Shown in pieces: positions 13,201 to 27,800 of a stretch of DNA of 64,000 bases (position 1 is the stretch's first letter; each line of letters starts with the position of its first letter). Under the pieces are notes generated by a model. That model searched no databases. It worked only from the letters and a program-made list of their open reading frames with translations, and had not been told where the DNA came from. The translations under genes were made by a program, and so were the position numbers. The stretch is from NCBI GenBank assembly GCA_907165065.1, contig OU015523.1:121964523-122028522 (forward strand). Reading direction: 5' to 3'. This DNA comes from Caprimulgus europaeus. Its lineage: Eukaryota > Chordata > Aves > Caprimulgiformes > Caprimulgidae.

Positions 13201-16200
13201 TTTTTAAAGAAAGTGATTGAGCAGGCTTGTGTTTGTGGCAGGTGCAGGGATATCCCATGGGACGTAGTGATTTGGTGCTGGGAAGAGCAGAGCACAATCT
13301 CTGTCTGCATCCAGAACCTCCTGTGTGTTCTTGCTCTTGCAGCAGCACCAGTGCTAGTGATAGATCAGGTATCAGCTGCTCCTAACATCGCTGCTTCTGC
13401 TCACAGTTAGATCCAGGCCACGCTGTGGTACCCCTGGCTCACCAGTTCTCCTCAATTTGTAGCTTTGGGAACAAAACCATTTGCTGTTTTTATGAGTGAG
13501 CTCAGCTCACACGCAGCCTCCGTCTGTGCAGCAGTGTGGGACACAAAGGAGCTGTGTCTGCTGCCCTGCTTTACGGTGGGAGGACTCATTACTAGTGAAC
13601 AATATTTTTGGACCTACTTTGGTAAATATTCTGCTGGCAAACATCACATGGAATGCAAGCTTTTTCCAGACTGTCTTGCTTTCTTGAAATCACTGGTGTT
13701 GCATAAAAAACTGATCTTGTAACAGTTACTGGAGAGCGCACAATTGATATTACAGCACTTTGCAGTGTCTGAAACAGATGTTTAACAACCATTTGTGGTT
13801 AGTAGGTCGAGAGAGGTTCTTCTTCCCCTTTACTCTGCCCTGGTGAGGCCACATCTGGAATATTGTGTCCAGTTCTGGGCCCCACAGTTCAAGAAGGACA
13901 GGGAGCTGCTGGAGAGAGTCCAGCACAGAGCCACCAAGATGATGAAGGGAGTGGAGCATCTCCCTGATGAGGAAAGGCTGAGGGAGCTGGGGCTCTTTAG
14001 CTTGGAGAAGAGGAGACTGAGGGGGGACCTGATTAATGTTTATAAATATCTGAAGGGTGAGTGTCAGGAGGATGGGGCCAGGCTCTTCACAGTGGTGTCC
14101 AATGATAGGACAAGGGGCAATGGGTGTGAGCTGGAACACAGGAGGTTCTGATTAAATTTGAGAAAGAACTTCTTTACAGTGAGGGTAACAGAGCCCTGGG
14201 ACAGGCTGCCCAGGGAGGGTGTGGAGTCTCCTTCTCTGGAGACATTCAAGACCCGCCTGGACGCCTTCCTGTGTGATCTCATGTGGGTGTTCCTGCTCCA
14301 TTAGGGGGATTGGACTGGATGATCTTTCGAGGTCCCTTCCAATCCCTGTGATTCTGTGATTCTGTGATTTTGCAATCTGATCCTCATACCAAATGAACCT
14401 AGTGTTTCCTATTGTATATCATAAGACTGTTGGGATTTTTATAAAACTTTTAATTAGTTTGGGTTTTTTTTAAAGTCTCTTAAAAATAGAAATAAGCTTG
14501 GGTTAAGCTTAAATCTTAAATAAGATTTCATGATACCATAGTTGAATATTGAAGTCTTTCAGCGTAATGGTGGTGTATTTTAGCAAATTGTAAGGTGAAA
14601 AAGCTGAAGAATTACAATGCTAGAAGAAATGATTGTCCTTATTACAGCTTGGTGTAAAAGTTATAGCAGGTTGGATGTTTGGGGCACAAACAATATTTTA
14701 ATGAAGTGTTTTAATGTGATGTTTCTCTAAAATCATGGTCTGTGTTGTTTATCTTTTGTCAAAGAGAAGGAAACCCGCTGTCTCATCGTGGGCACACACA
14801 CTTCAGAGATTCTTTGAACCAGTGTTGTTATATTTTTTGCACTAGTGATACTGTCCTGCTCTTTCAGTTATTCTGTAGCTTTCAGGAATCTGATTGAAAT
14901 GGATTCAGCTGCTCAGCTCTGTTCTTGCACATCCCCAAAGCGTTCTGTCATGGATGTTTTTCTTAATGAAAACATTGAGGTTCCACATTGACTTACAAAT
15001 ACCTAGATCAAAGTCATACCTTTATTTTTTAATTATTCTGTTCATTAATTCCAAGTGTTACTGCAACAACCTGGCTGGATTTCAGGTTTCTCACATGTGT
15101 GTTAATTTCTATAATCACGTCCTACCACCAGCTAGAGGGAGTGGACTTTAAAGCTTTTCTGGATGCCCCTTTTAGTTGATGTTAGAGACACTCAGACTTC
15201 TCCATAGAAGATCTCTCTGGGGACTGCTTGTCTGGTTCTCCCAGGCCACATCAGGTGGAGTCCTTCCTTCCATGCCCACTTTCATGACTTGCCTGTAGCA
15301 GCTTGTGCAGGTGCTTACATGAGAGACAGTGTTCCTAGATGAATCCAGAACAGAGTTTATAACCAGTCAGTGCTTATCTGCATCCTGACCTTGGAGACCT
15401 CTTAGTTGAGATGTTTAAACCAGTGGTTAAAGAGTTGAGCTTCTGTGTGCTGCATACTCACGAGGAATGCATTTAAGACTTCATTTTACATTTCATTTTA
15501 AGACCTTCACCTCAGCAGGACTGGCTTGTTTTATTTGCTCATTCTGAAGCGGGGTATACTCAAGGCAGGGAGAAGAAAAGCAGATCTCAAAAGCCTCCCT
15601 GATCATGCTTAAAAATTTCTCATGTCTCTTATATTTTGCATTACATGAAATGAGAAGTGGAGGAATCTATAATGTTTACATTTCTAGTTCCTTTCTCATT
15701 TTAGCAGTTGTATTCCTTGCCTTCAGATGCTACTTTAATTCATTTTCAAGAGCATAGTGATTTTGCACCATGTATGACAAAATTCTTCCTCATCCAGCCA
15801 GTTTATGGTGCTCAGATGGACCAAGACCATTTCTTTTCATCTATCAATTTGGAGAACTGACATGAGGAGACAAAACCAATTACTTTTGTACACAGCCAGA
15901 AACTTCAATTGAGATATAATGATACCGAGTTGTCAGAAGTTGATGGTCTTTTTGGCTGTAAAACAACCTAACATCCATTTTTTCTGTCTGTCACTATTAC
16001 TTTAGGAACTGTGCTTGTTCATGTTATTTAAGAAAAGAATATTATGCTGGATTCTTTTTAGTAAAAAGTTCTCCAGGATGGGATATGGATAAAAATTTAT
16101 AGTGCAGAAGGCTAGCCAGAAGTCTTTTAAAATTTAATAGGATTCTTTAGAAATCAATGAAAGTACTGAAAACAAAATTTTTACACAGATGCCTCTAATT

Positions 16201-19200
16201 GCAAAAAATAATGCACATATGAAGTAAAAGTATCTGAAGCTAAAACACATCTCAGACACTGTGTCGGGGTTTAGGTGACTTGTGTACATGGTGCATCCTC
16301 CTGCGACTCCCGTGTAACGCGGCACGGCTCATACAGCCGCTCACTGTCACTTCACAGCCCTGATTCTGGTCAGCTGAGACCTCTTAGCTCAGAAACCCAG
16401 CTGAGGTCAGTGCTGGTTCTTGCAGGATTTCATTTCAACTGTCTTGATGCTTCACTGGATTGTGAAAGTTGGAGGTCTGCTGGCCAGTGTCTAGAATCAT
16501 AGAATGTTGTGAGTTGGAAGGACCCACAAGGATCATGAGTCCAACTCCTGTCCCGGCACAGGACAATCCCAACATTCACACCAGGTCCCTGAGGGCCTTG
16601 GCCAAATGCTGCTGGAATCTTGTCAGCCTTGGGGCCATGAGCACCTCCCTGGGGAGCCTGTTCCAGTGCTCCACCACCCTCTGCCTCAAGAACCTTTTCC
16701 TCATGGCCAACCTCACCCTCCCCTGCCACATCTTCCTGCCATGTCCTCTGCTCCTGGCGTTGGTGGCCAGAGAGAAGAGATCAGCGCCTGCCCCTCCTCT
16801 TCCCCTTGGGAGGAAGTTCCAGACCTCCATGAGATCTCCTCTCAGTCTCCTCTTCTCCAGGCTGAACAAACCAAGTGACTTCAGCCTCTCCTCATACCCT
16901 TCCCCTCTAAACCCTTCCCCAATGTTGTGTCCCCCCTCTGGACACTCTCCAGCAGCTTTAGATCCTTTTTCTCCTGTGGTGCCCAAACTGCCCCCAGTGC
17001 TGGAGGTGAGGCCGCCCCAGTGCAGAGCAGAGCAGGACGATCCCCTCCCTGGCCCGGCTCGCAGTGCAGTGCTGGATGCACCCAGGACACGGGGGTCCCT
17101 GTTGGCTGCCAGGACACACCTTGTCCCTGTGCAGGTTTGTTCTTCAGCATGAATAGTCTAAAATAGTGTTGTTCACAATAATTTTAAAATCTGTGGAGAT
17201 GTAGGTTGCTTTTAGAGTCCTGGCAGAGCCCAATCAAAGCCACCTACTGTCTTTGGTATCTTCATTTGTTTAAATTATCCCTTTTATTCCTAGGACAAGG
17301 TTAGTAGGGACCATGGTGACGGCAGTTTGGTTACTCACCTCGATCTGATTTAGTACCTGGCTGTTCTTACTGACAGACTGCATTCTGAAAGCTCAATTCA
17401 GTAGCCTGAAGATCAACACACAGTGCTGTTGGCGAGGCACTAGAACATCCAAGGCCTCTCCACTGGCATATATGACAAGACCTACAGGAGACTTTGTCCT
17501 TTGAGAGCTGCAGGTAGAGGCCAGGAGCCAGAGTCTGCCCATGGTAATTTAGATGGTACAGGATGGTAGTGTTGAGGCAAGCTAAGCCTGACATTCTTGT
17601 CTAAACTGAGTTTTATTTGCTTTGATTTAATCCTGTTACCTACTGTGGACAAGGAGGACAGCCTACTTCTGCTTACAACAGTCCTTCCCATACCTGAGCA
17701 CTGTTCTGTCTCCCATCTCTGGTCTAGCATTCTGCAGGCCAGTCTACTCTATTATTTTTCAGCCTTTCTCAGCAGGCCATGTGTGCTGCACTCCAATAAC
17801 TCCTCCTGACTTACTCTGAACGCTTCAGCTGAATCACATCTTTCTTGAAGGAGGTGTGGTGCCCAGATGGCACCAAGTACTCCAGCTAGGTGTGAACAGG
17901 GCTGACCACTGTGGCAGGCTTCCTTCCCTTCCTCTGCTGTCCTTTTCACGTGTCCATCTGTCATCACAGTCATTTCTGCAGCAGCTTGACTCTGCTGATC
18001 TTCGTTCAGGCTGTTCTCCTCTGGCAAAGCATTCCTACAGAGGTAATTGTTTGTTCCCTGGTGTTTCTAGAGCTCATTGCTCCTGCCAGGGTCTAAAATC
18101 TGGCTCTTGTCCTTTTTTGGATTTCATCCCATCTTTATGTAATTTTTCCAGTTCAGTGTGATTTTTGAATTCCCATTTTATCTTTCAGTGCTTCCAAGTA
18201 GTTACAGATCTGACATCACAATATTATTATAACACAATATTATTATTTTACAGTTGTTTGGGTTTTTTTTTAATTGCTTTTTACACCCCAAATCAATCAT
18301 TTCTGTGGTGCCCACAGTCTTCAAGTACTGCTGCTGGTTGTCAGAAGTCTTTGGACATCTTTACATGATGCCTGCAGGAAAACATAATCATATGAGCTCT
18401 AGCCCATAATTCCAACTAAAATAACTGTTTGCAGTGGGAACATCCTCTTGGGATGCTCCTGCCTAACAATAGTAAGAGTTTCAGGTGGTGCTAATTACAG
18501 TGTTATTTTAGATCTCTGCAGCCTTTCTGTAAGCTTATTTTCATTTTTTTTCTCTCCTAAAGAAAAGAGCGATTGGTGTATGTGGGTATCAGTATTGAGA
18601 ACATCATTCCACCTCAGGTAAGTTACTATCTCGTACTATTGTTTTATTTTCCAAACTTCTCAGGGAGGAAGCTCTCAGAGATGCTTGTAGCATCTTAGAA
18701 AGAAAAATCAATCTATTAGCAGGTCAGAAATAATTCTAGATTATTTTAGACTGAGATTGATTTGAGTAGAGAATCCAAGGGAGCTTTGTTGTGTTTATTA
18801 GAGCCAGCTGGTTCCTGGCAGAGTCCTCTCTCGGTGAAGGATCACAGAATCACCTTCTCCTCGTCATTACCCTTGGGTTTGGAGTAGAGTACTCCACTAT
18901 TTGTAGTTTTTAAAGGTGGGATTTGGTTTATTTAACCCTGGTGCCTGCAGTAGAGTTCCCTAGGTCTGAGCTAGTTGTCATGGCTTTCCCTTGGAGCTAA
19001 GGGAAACAGATGTTTCTGGCTCTATGATTCAGGGGGATGTGTAGTAGCTATTGGAGTCATAACATTTGCCTCTGACAAGTGTATATTGGAGTCATATGTG
19101 GTTCAGAACTATCAACATTTAGTGTTTTATTAACAGATGCTTTTGTATGGTTTCCCTTTACAGAAGAGGAAAAATGTTCTTACTCATGTGGAGGACAGCC

Positions 19201-22200
19201 TTTCTCACCTTAAATACATTTTAAAGTGATTCTCTTGAAGTCTCCTTAGCCAAATGGCTTCATCTGAAATTATATACTCTGTCCCTCAAATTAGTTTTTA
19301 ACATAAAACTTTTTGTTAGTTTTAAACATAAACTTGCCACTCTGACTGTCATAAAGCCATCTCTCTCCTGCTGTCTCTGGATAACAGAAAAGTGATAACA
19401 GATTTTACAAACTTGCAGAAGAGCTTTTGTCTGGGAGCAAATATTTGAAGAATTCAGCCTGGGGCCAGATTTATATATATATATTATTTTTTTAGTTAAT
19501 AACTTGGAAACAATATCATAAAATCAACTTGTGTGGAATTTTATTGACCCTGCACCATGTAAAGGTGCCCCTGTGCTTGGTATGTAGAGATGCTAGCAAC
19601 AACTTATTCAGCTGCTGCATTTACTGGGCCCGGGAGGATCACCTGAGGCACGATCTCAGTGTTGTATAAACACAGTGACACAGTGACCTGAACCTTTCAA
19701 CCTTGTATTTATGCAATTATGCAGCTGGTAAGGGCAATATGTGCAGGTGTTCACATGAACTCTGCTGTGACAGATCATGATATTAGAAGCCAAAAATGTG
19801 TTGTGTTGGGCCTGTGAGCTTTTTGGATCATATGGATACCTGTATTTCATGAGTGTGGAGGGAGAAGGGGGAGATAAAGCTTGTTGACACTTCTGTCTTA
19901 TGTGAACAGGAGCCAGAAATACCTGAAGGGCAGGAAGAAAAGAAGAAAGATTCCAAAAAGCCAAAATCAAAGCTGCTTGAGAGGAGATCTACCAGAACCC
20001 GAAAGTGCATAAGCTACAGGTTGGCAGCTTGTTTAAATACCTTGTAAAACAAAGAAAAGTCATAATGTCATTTTCTTTTTCAAGCAACCCACTGCTTCTC
20101 ATGCACACTTTTACATTTAAAAGTCTTTGTTCTTCCCTCTGAACACTGGTTATGGTTGTAAAAACATATGAGGTGCTATAGTGAAGGAATGATGCATTAA
20201 AAATAAAAATATACGGTACTTTGTTCAGGAATCCTGGGGAAGGTTTTGGTGTTACTGCAGTTTGTGGAGTAAGTTAAAGCAGGTGAATCATCCCCCTCCT
20301 TGCTCTGGAAAGGAACACTTATGCTTGTGTCTAAAGGCCTTAAATTCCTCTCTTTTCCCCCATTTTATGGCTTCTTTATAGGAAAGGGGCATGAAACTGA
20401 AAGGGCAATTAAAATTCCTCTCTTTTTTCCCCCCACTTAATGAGTTCCTTACAGGAAAGGGGCATGAAACTGCAAAGGCAATTATGAGACAGTATGTCTA
20501 AAAATGGTCTGTAACTCTTTAGACAAATGGTGATAAAAGTGCAATTAGTAAATTACAATTCCAAAATATTTAAATTCTGTGCAATCTGAAAGCAGAATAG
20601 GTCACTAAAATTTCCAAAATTCAGCATGATCTCAATATTCTTTTCTGTTCTCAGTGTATTACCAAAGTGTTTTATAAACTGTTTTCTAAACAATACCAGT
20701 GCCAGCAGGCAAACAGGCTGCTTTTGGGGATTAGAGGAGAATGTGATTGCCTTAGGGATTGGGGTTTTTTGTCCCAGCTGTATTAGGAATATTATTTAAA
20801 AACCAAAACCACACAAACCCCTCCCAAAAAAAACCCCTGCAAAACAAAGTATTACCTTTTACTGCCTTTCCTGTACTTGCTCTATGTAGACCTTTCTCAT
20901 AAAAAAATAGAACATTACAACTTTCAAAACGTTCCAACAATAACTATGGTTAAACTCACAGTCAGTCTGGTTTTGCTGTTGAGGAGAGCTATGGTGTTCT
21001 TATGCTGTTTTCCAGCCTGTTCAGAAAACTCAGGCTGACTTTGCTTAGCTGTTGATTTTTGGGAATTTTTAAAACTAACAGAATCCACACTCACAAAAAT
21101 GCCATTACTGCTTTGGGAAATTAAATATTTCTGTAAGGAACATTACGCCACAGGCAAGATTATATCGATTTGCTGTTATGTTCGTGATAGGTCAGGCAGC
21201 ATCTGACCAGGAGAAAAAAACCAACCTTGCCTGTGGGGTATCTGGCATCACTTTGTCAGGACACATGTTTATAGAATCATTGACTGGTTTGGGTTGGAAG
21301 GGACCTTAAAGCTCATCCAGTTCCAACCCCCCTGCCAGCAGCAGGGACACCTTCCCCTAGACCAGGTTGCTCAAAGCCTCATCCAACCTGGCCCAGAACA
21401 CTTCCAGGGAGGAGCAGCCACAGCTTCTCTGGCCAACCTGGGACACTGTCTCACCACCCTCACACCAAACAATTTCTTCCTCACATCTCAGCTCCATCTC
21501 CCCTCTGCCACTTTCAAGCCATCACCCCTTGTTCTCTCACTCCCTGCCCTTGGCCAAAGTCCCTCCCTAGGTTTCTTGTAGGCCCCTTCAGGTATGTTGT
21601 GCAAAGACAATAATTTTTGTTGGAACCAGTGTTTCATATAATATTGTTCTGGAAAAATCAATCTTCTGATACAAAATGATGAAGTCTTTCTTACAAACTC
21701 CATCATCCACGTAGCTTTGAGCTGGTGAAAACATTACACGTGTCAATGTGTCACTTCGGATTTACACGCCCGCAGTGAAGTCCCGGTAGTGTCACTGAGA
21801 ACTGTGTCTGCTTTCCTTCAGCGGGGGAAAATAAATGCTAAACATCTAATTCCACTTCCAGACAAGTCAGCATTGTGTAGCATTCTGGTTCTCTAAAGAC
21901 ATGTAATCCTCTTGTATCACCCAAATCACCTGTTGAGTCCTCTCATGAGGAGGTGAGCAGAAATCTGTGCTATGAATAAAACAGCAGCAGCAGAAATTAT
22001 GTTCCATGGCACCTCATGGGCAAGCAGCTGTCAGCTCGTGTTTGAGCTCAGGTTAGTGGTTAGCAGTGATTTGAGAGCATGAAGTGATTTCTCACATTTT
22101 AAAGAGGTTTGGGGTGGGTTTTTTTAGTGGTGTGGAAGGAAAATAGTGTTAGAGTAATGTGGAACTGATCTTATTGATGGAATCATTTCAGAATTACTCC

Positions 22201-24778
22201 CTTGCTGTGTAAAGCTGCCTTGAATGTGACATGCAGTTATTTGTGGGGAACAAGAGAGATCAGAAATCCATCACATTTTTATAGGAGAAAGTGTTTCATG
22301 CTTACTATTGGAATACACACTAATATTAGATCTCTTATTTTCTTGCTCTGCTAGAGGTTACAGTGGAGAACAGAATAAATATAACCGTGATCTTTCTTTC
22401 CTGACTGAATCTTTAATGAAAATATTGTTCAATTGTTAGTTGTTTGTATTTAAAAAAATACCAAAAATATATATTATTTTTAAAAATGAGCAAAAGAAAA
22501 ACTTGCATCTAAATAAACTGCCTTTCCTATATCATTAATAAAATTTACACTGTGGTGTGTTATATCTCAAGGCACCTCTTTGGTGATACAGGTAACAATC
22601 CTTTTTGATGGGATCTGAATTCATAACTGAAGAAAGAACCTGAACTCACCTGTGTAAAAGGACTGAATCCTCTTTCCTCCATTTGCTCTCCCCTTTAAGT
22701 GACTTAGTCAGAGATTTATCCAATTCTATAAAAGCTGCTGCAGGACAAACATACTCAAATATTTTTGGTTTTGTTTGTCCTATTTAGTTCTCTAACATTA
22801 CATGATAGCTTATTTGTGTATAATTACAAAGAACTGTGTACAGTTGTTTTATCTGTTCAGCTTAGGATGTTGCAGAGCCATAAAGTATAATTTCTGTGAG
22901 CTTTAAGAGAAAAAAGAAGCGATCTGAAATAAGTTTTCAAGGAAGATTTAGCCAGGCTGAATAATTTTCCTTTAATAGGTGCAATTCAGAAAGCCTGTTT
23001 TGCAGATTGGTAGCATGTAAGTCACTGAATAAATGGTGTGGGAATAATGAGTAATATTTTGTGTGAAAATGACACTGATACCATCTTAAAGAACTTTAAA
23101 ATAGTAGATTGTGAAATGTAGTGGTATGTCATGTAAAATGAAAGTGGTTTTCTGTTCACATCAATCAACAGTAAGACAGCCAGACAATGATAAATAATGT
23201 GCTAGCACACAGAAAAAAGAAACAGACCTTTTAAAAATAGTTATTTTACCATCAGTCTGGCCCGTTATCTTTGTTATTTTATTGTATATCCAGCCCATTG
23301 TCTGTGCAGTGTGTTTTCTTCAAACAGTTTTAGTTTTTGTGGTATGTTTTCATAATATAATTTAATTAGGGTTTACTTCAAAGGGGTAAATGAAAGCTGT
23401 TCCTTTTAGGTTTGATGAATTTGATGAGGCAATTGATGAGGCAATTGAAGATGACATCAAGGAGGCTGATGGAGGAGGTATGTTTCTGATGTTATTTTGT
23501 TTTTCATTGCAATGGTGTTAAGAAGATTGAGGCCAAATTTATTTTGATATGAGAAGCAACAAATATAATCCTCTCCCTTCAACTTTGTAGTTTACAGGTT
23601 TTACTGCTGTATTTTTGGAATAATAATAGTAATTTTAAAAATCTCTTGAATATGGCCATTCCCAGACTGCTAAAAGGTGCCAAAAATAATTTGGTCTTGG
23701 TAATTAAATTCAGCTTGTTGGTGTTTTGATAGGTGAATGCAGTGAATAAGCTTGACAAGAAAACTCTTTAAATTATGTTGCTAAATTTTGTGTTTGAGAT
23801 TGGGATAGCAGGGAGTGCTATTGGCTTTTGTCCCCTGTAAACATTGGGGCCATAAATTGGTGCCACAGTTGGATCCCATAAAGACTGGCTCTACAAAGTT
23901 GTCTTAAAAATATTAATCCAGATCTATAAGCACTTCTCAGTTGAAGCTGAATAAATTTAAATTATGTTCTTTATTGCCTGTTAAGGCGACAGAGGGGACC
24001 AAAAGAGAGATCTTCAGCAGTATCTGAGAGGTGTAGATGGATTTGTGCTTCTGCATCCATAGAATCATAGGATGCTGTGAGTTGGAAGGGACCCACAAGG
24101 ACCACTGAGTCCAACTCCTGTCCCTGCACAGGACAATCCCAACATTCACACCATGTCCCTGAGGGCCTTGGCCAAATGCTGCTGGAATCTTGTCAGCCTT
24201 GGTGCCATGAGCACCTCCCTGGAGAGCCTGTGCCAGTGCTCCACCACCCTCTGCCTCAAGAACCTTTTCCTCATGGCCAACCTCACCCTCCCCTGCCACA
24301 TCTTCCTGCCATGGCCTCTGCTCCTGGCGTTGGTGGCCAGAGAGAAGAGCTCAGCGCCTGCCCCTCCTCTTCCCCTTGGGAGGAAGTTCTAGACCATGGT
24401 GAGATCTCCTCTCAGTCTCCTCTTCTCCAGGCTGAACAAACCAAGTGACTTCAGCCTCTCCTCACACCCTTCCCCTCTAAACCCTTCCCCAGTTTTGTTC
24501 CCTTAACTTGCCTGGAGAAAACCTCCATGAAACGTCATCCCTCAGTTGTTTGGCTTGTGGCATCTCCATAAAGACACCTGTTTTGAGAAGCTTGGTGAAT
24601 AATGTGGTGGTTTCACTCTTTTGGCTTGCAGCCAAGCACAGTTACTCTCTCACTCTCCCCCACCCCTGCCAGGGTAAGGGAGAGAATTGGAGAAAGTAAG
24701 AAAACTTGTGGGTTGAGATAAAAACAATTTACTAATTGAAATACAATGATGATGATGATGATGATGATTATTATTATT

Positions 24779-24819
<41 letters not shown>

Positions 24820-27800
24820 AACAACAACAACAACAGTAATAGAATGTACAGTTGAGTGATGCACAGTGGAATTGCTCACCGCCCGCTGACCGATGCCCAG
24901 CCTGTCCCAGCCAGTGAGTGGTCCCAGAGCAGGGACAGTCCCCAAACCCAAACCACAATCCTGGAAGAGTGAGAGTCCGAGCAATCCCTGAGATAATACC
25001 CCCATTTTCCAGTCAGCCATGGTTTATACACTGAACATGACAGGATATGATCTGGAATATCTCATTGGCACATCCACATGCCAGTTTTGGGCTTTGCTAT
25101 TCACTGCACTTCTCCCTCCCAGTCCTAATGCAGCTGTGAACCAGCCAAACACGGTGGCCTTGGGCTCCAGCAGCAACTAACGACATCAGTGCTTTATCAA
25201 CATTCCCCTCACAGCAAATCCCACACTGAAACCAAAGCACAGCTATTCTAGCTCCTAAGAAGGAAATTAACTCTATCCTAGCAAAAGCAGGACAGATATA
25301 TACAGACAATCTGAAAATCAGGTGGCTGGGGCTGCCTCACACAAGACCCATGTAATAAACATAACTAAGTCTCAACAATAAAACCAAGATAAAACAAAAA
25401 ATAAACTTGCTGGGTTTTTTTCCCCCCTTTCTATCACTGAATTCAGGCATTGGCAGAGGCAAGGACATGTCTAATATCACAGGTCACCGTGGAAAAGACA
25501 TTTCCACAATCCTAGAGGAAGAAAGGAAAGAAAACAAGCGACCACAAAGGGCTGCAGCAGCACGGCGCAAGAAACGACGGCGACTGAACGACTTGGATAG
25601 TGACAGTAACCTGGATGAGGAAGAGAGTGAGGATGAGTTCAAGATCAGTGATGGGTGAGTCTGCAATTGAACTTCCACCACAAGGCACAGATCACTACAG
25701 GCTCCTGTGACTTTGCAGTGCCCCTGAACCCATCAGCAGGAACATGTGCCCAGTGCTGGAACAGAGCTGCACAGAGGCAGCAAAAGTCCTCCTAGCCTAG
25801 GGGAAAACTGCGCTCCAGATCCATGCACTGGAACCAGCCGAGCTGTATTTTAAGCCAAATGTTTGGCAGTGTTACTGGTGTGTGTGAGGCCACAGCATGG
25901 GGTTCTGTCCATGGTTATGTTAGTGAAGGAGCCAGACAGGCTCAGTTCTCTGACTGATCACAGAATCCCAGCATTGCCTCGACTGGAAAAGCCCTTTCAG
26001 CTCATCCAGTCCAACCATGAACCCAACACTGACCAGTCCCCACTAACCCATGTCCCTCAGCACTGTGTCTACACGACTCTTCAATCCCTCCAGGGATGGG
26101 GACTCCACCACTGCCCTGGGCAACCCCTTCCAATGCCTCAGAACCCTTTCAGCAAAGAAATTCTTCCTCACATCCAATCTCAACTGCCCTGGGCACAACT
26201 TGAGGCCATTTCCTCTTGTCCTGTCCCTTGGTCCTTGGTTGAACAGACCCACCCCCACCTCTCTCCACCCTCCTCCAAGGGACCTGGACAGAGCCACAAG
26301 GTCTCCCCTCAGCTTTCTTTCAGATTATATTTTTATATACATTGTATATTTATATATATACATATATACTATAATTAATAACTGTATCTCCTAGTGAGCA
26401 GAAATCAAGAACTGATTTAAGAACCTGCATGTCAAGTTATGTATGCTGTAAATGGGGACATCTTATTTTTCCAAACAGGTCCAAGAAAAAAATCCCACAG
26501 AACAGGACTTAGTTTCAAAAGGAACCAACCAGGCTCATTTTAGCCTCATCATTGTTGGGGATTTCTGCTAGACAGTCACATCAGTCGGTCTATTCAACAA
26601 GGAACAAGTGACTGGACGAGAGGAAATGGCCTCAAGTTGTGCCCAGGGCAGTTGAGATTGGATGTGAGGAAGAATTTCTTTGCTGAAAGGGTTCTGAGGC
26701 ATTGGAAGGGGTTGCCCAGGGCAGTGGTGGAGTCCCCATTCCTGGAGGGATTGAAGAGTTGTGTGGACACAGTGCTGAGGGACATGGGTCAGTCGGGGAC
26801 TTGTCTGTTGGGTTCATGGTTGGACTCAATGATCTTAAAGGGCTTTTCCAGTTGTGGCAATTCTGGGATTCTGTGACTTTGAAAACAGCCAAAGTGGTTT
26901 ATACTTTTGAAAACAAATCCGTGTCATGTGCAGCTTTAAACACTAAATGAATATTGCTCTGGCTAAATGAAACTCTTCCCATGGAATTCATCATTCAGTC
27001 TGGGGAATTCCTAACATTAACATATATAATAATAATTTTAGATGTCCTTTATCCCTCAATGAAGAAATGTAACAGAGCATGAGGTCTAGGCTCTTTGCCA
27101 TCATCATTTAAAGCTTTACACCAGTCACTGAGTCAGTTAGTAATTGTATAGACAATCTGTACAACAGAGGTGCAAACTCTGAGCTTTGTTTTCCACCTGT
27201 GACCATGCTGAGGACATTTCAGGAGCACTCCGAATTGCTGAGCTAAATGTGCTGGAAATTTCCAATCAGCTGAGTGTAGCTTGTGGAAATCTCACAGAAT
27301 TAACAGGGCATTGATCAGTGAAAGTGTGATCACGGCATTTGCAGCTCCATCCTGGATGTTGTACTGCAGTTTACATGCAGCTGGCAGCCAAACACAAGTG
27401 CTGGTGTACCTTCAGTGCTCAAGGGCTCTTCAAAAATGACGAGGGTGTTACAAGCTGATAAGTTTGAGATGCATGTTTTGCATGAGAGCAATCGTTTTGT
27501 GTTGAAACACCATGTTCTAGTTCTCAGAAATTGTGAAGGACAGTGTTTGGTTGATGAAGGGGAGGTCCTCTCTCCAAGAACAGGGTGGGTGATTTTTTTT
27601 CCCCTCTCCTCAGGTGATGCTCATCGTGTTTGTATTCACCTGCTGTTCTAATCTGCTGTGTCAAATCTTGCTTGTAAAGTGAAAGTACTATTTCAATCCT
27701 TTGTTTCCAGTATCTCAGTTGTCTGTGGTGTCTCTTTGAACAGATCTCAGGATGAGTTTGTGATATCAGAGGAAAATCTGGATGAAAGTGAAGATGAGCC

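Larger units (their letters stand above)
12424..18562 (+). other. RSF1: RSF1 large intron with CR1 copies
   Basis: The longest RSF1 intron seen (6.1 kb). It carries a CR1 with readable ORF2 remnant (13799-14373), a long minus CR1 (16494-17125) and a diverged CR1 (about 17640-17910). The stretches 12424-13798, 14374-16493 and 17911-18562 show nothing recognisable to me. Confidence 0.65.
20020..23409 (+). other. RSF1: RSF1 intron with a tandem duplication and one CR1
   Basis: Intron of 3.4 kb. It contains a ~70-bp tandem duplication (20342-20484) and a minus CR1 (21272-21593). The 1.8 kb from 21594 to 23409 shows nothing recognisable. Confidence 0.6.
23478..25446 (+). other. RSF1: RSF1 intron filled by CR1 and a solo LTR
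   Basis: Intron of 2 kb, more than half of it repeat: a CR1 at 24058-24496 and a solo LTR at 24603-25294, both antisense to the gene. The acceptor TTTCTATCACTGAATTCAG ends at 25446. Confidence 0.7.
25655..27743 (+). other. RSF1: RSF1 intron with an inverted CR1 pair
   Basis: Intron of 2.1 kb containing CR1 copies at 25958-26325 (minus) and 26597-26878 (plus). The interval 26879-27743 is unique DNA with nothing recognised. Confidence 0.7.

Noticed and set aside
24613-25020. Minus-strand frame with long Met/Ile and Asp/Asn/His homopolymers
   Set aside because: Translation of the trinucleotide repeat inside the LTR; no homology expected.
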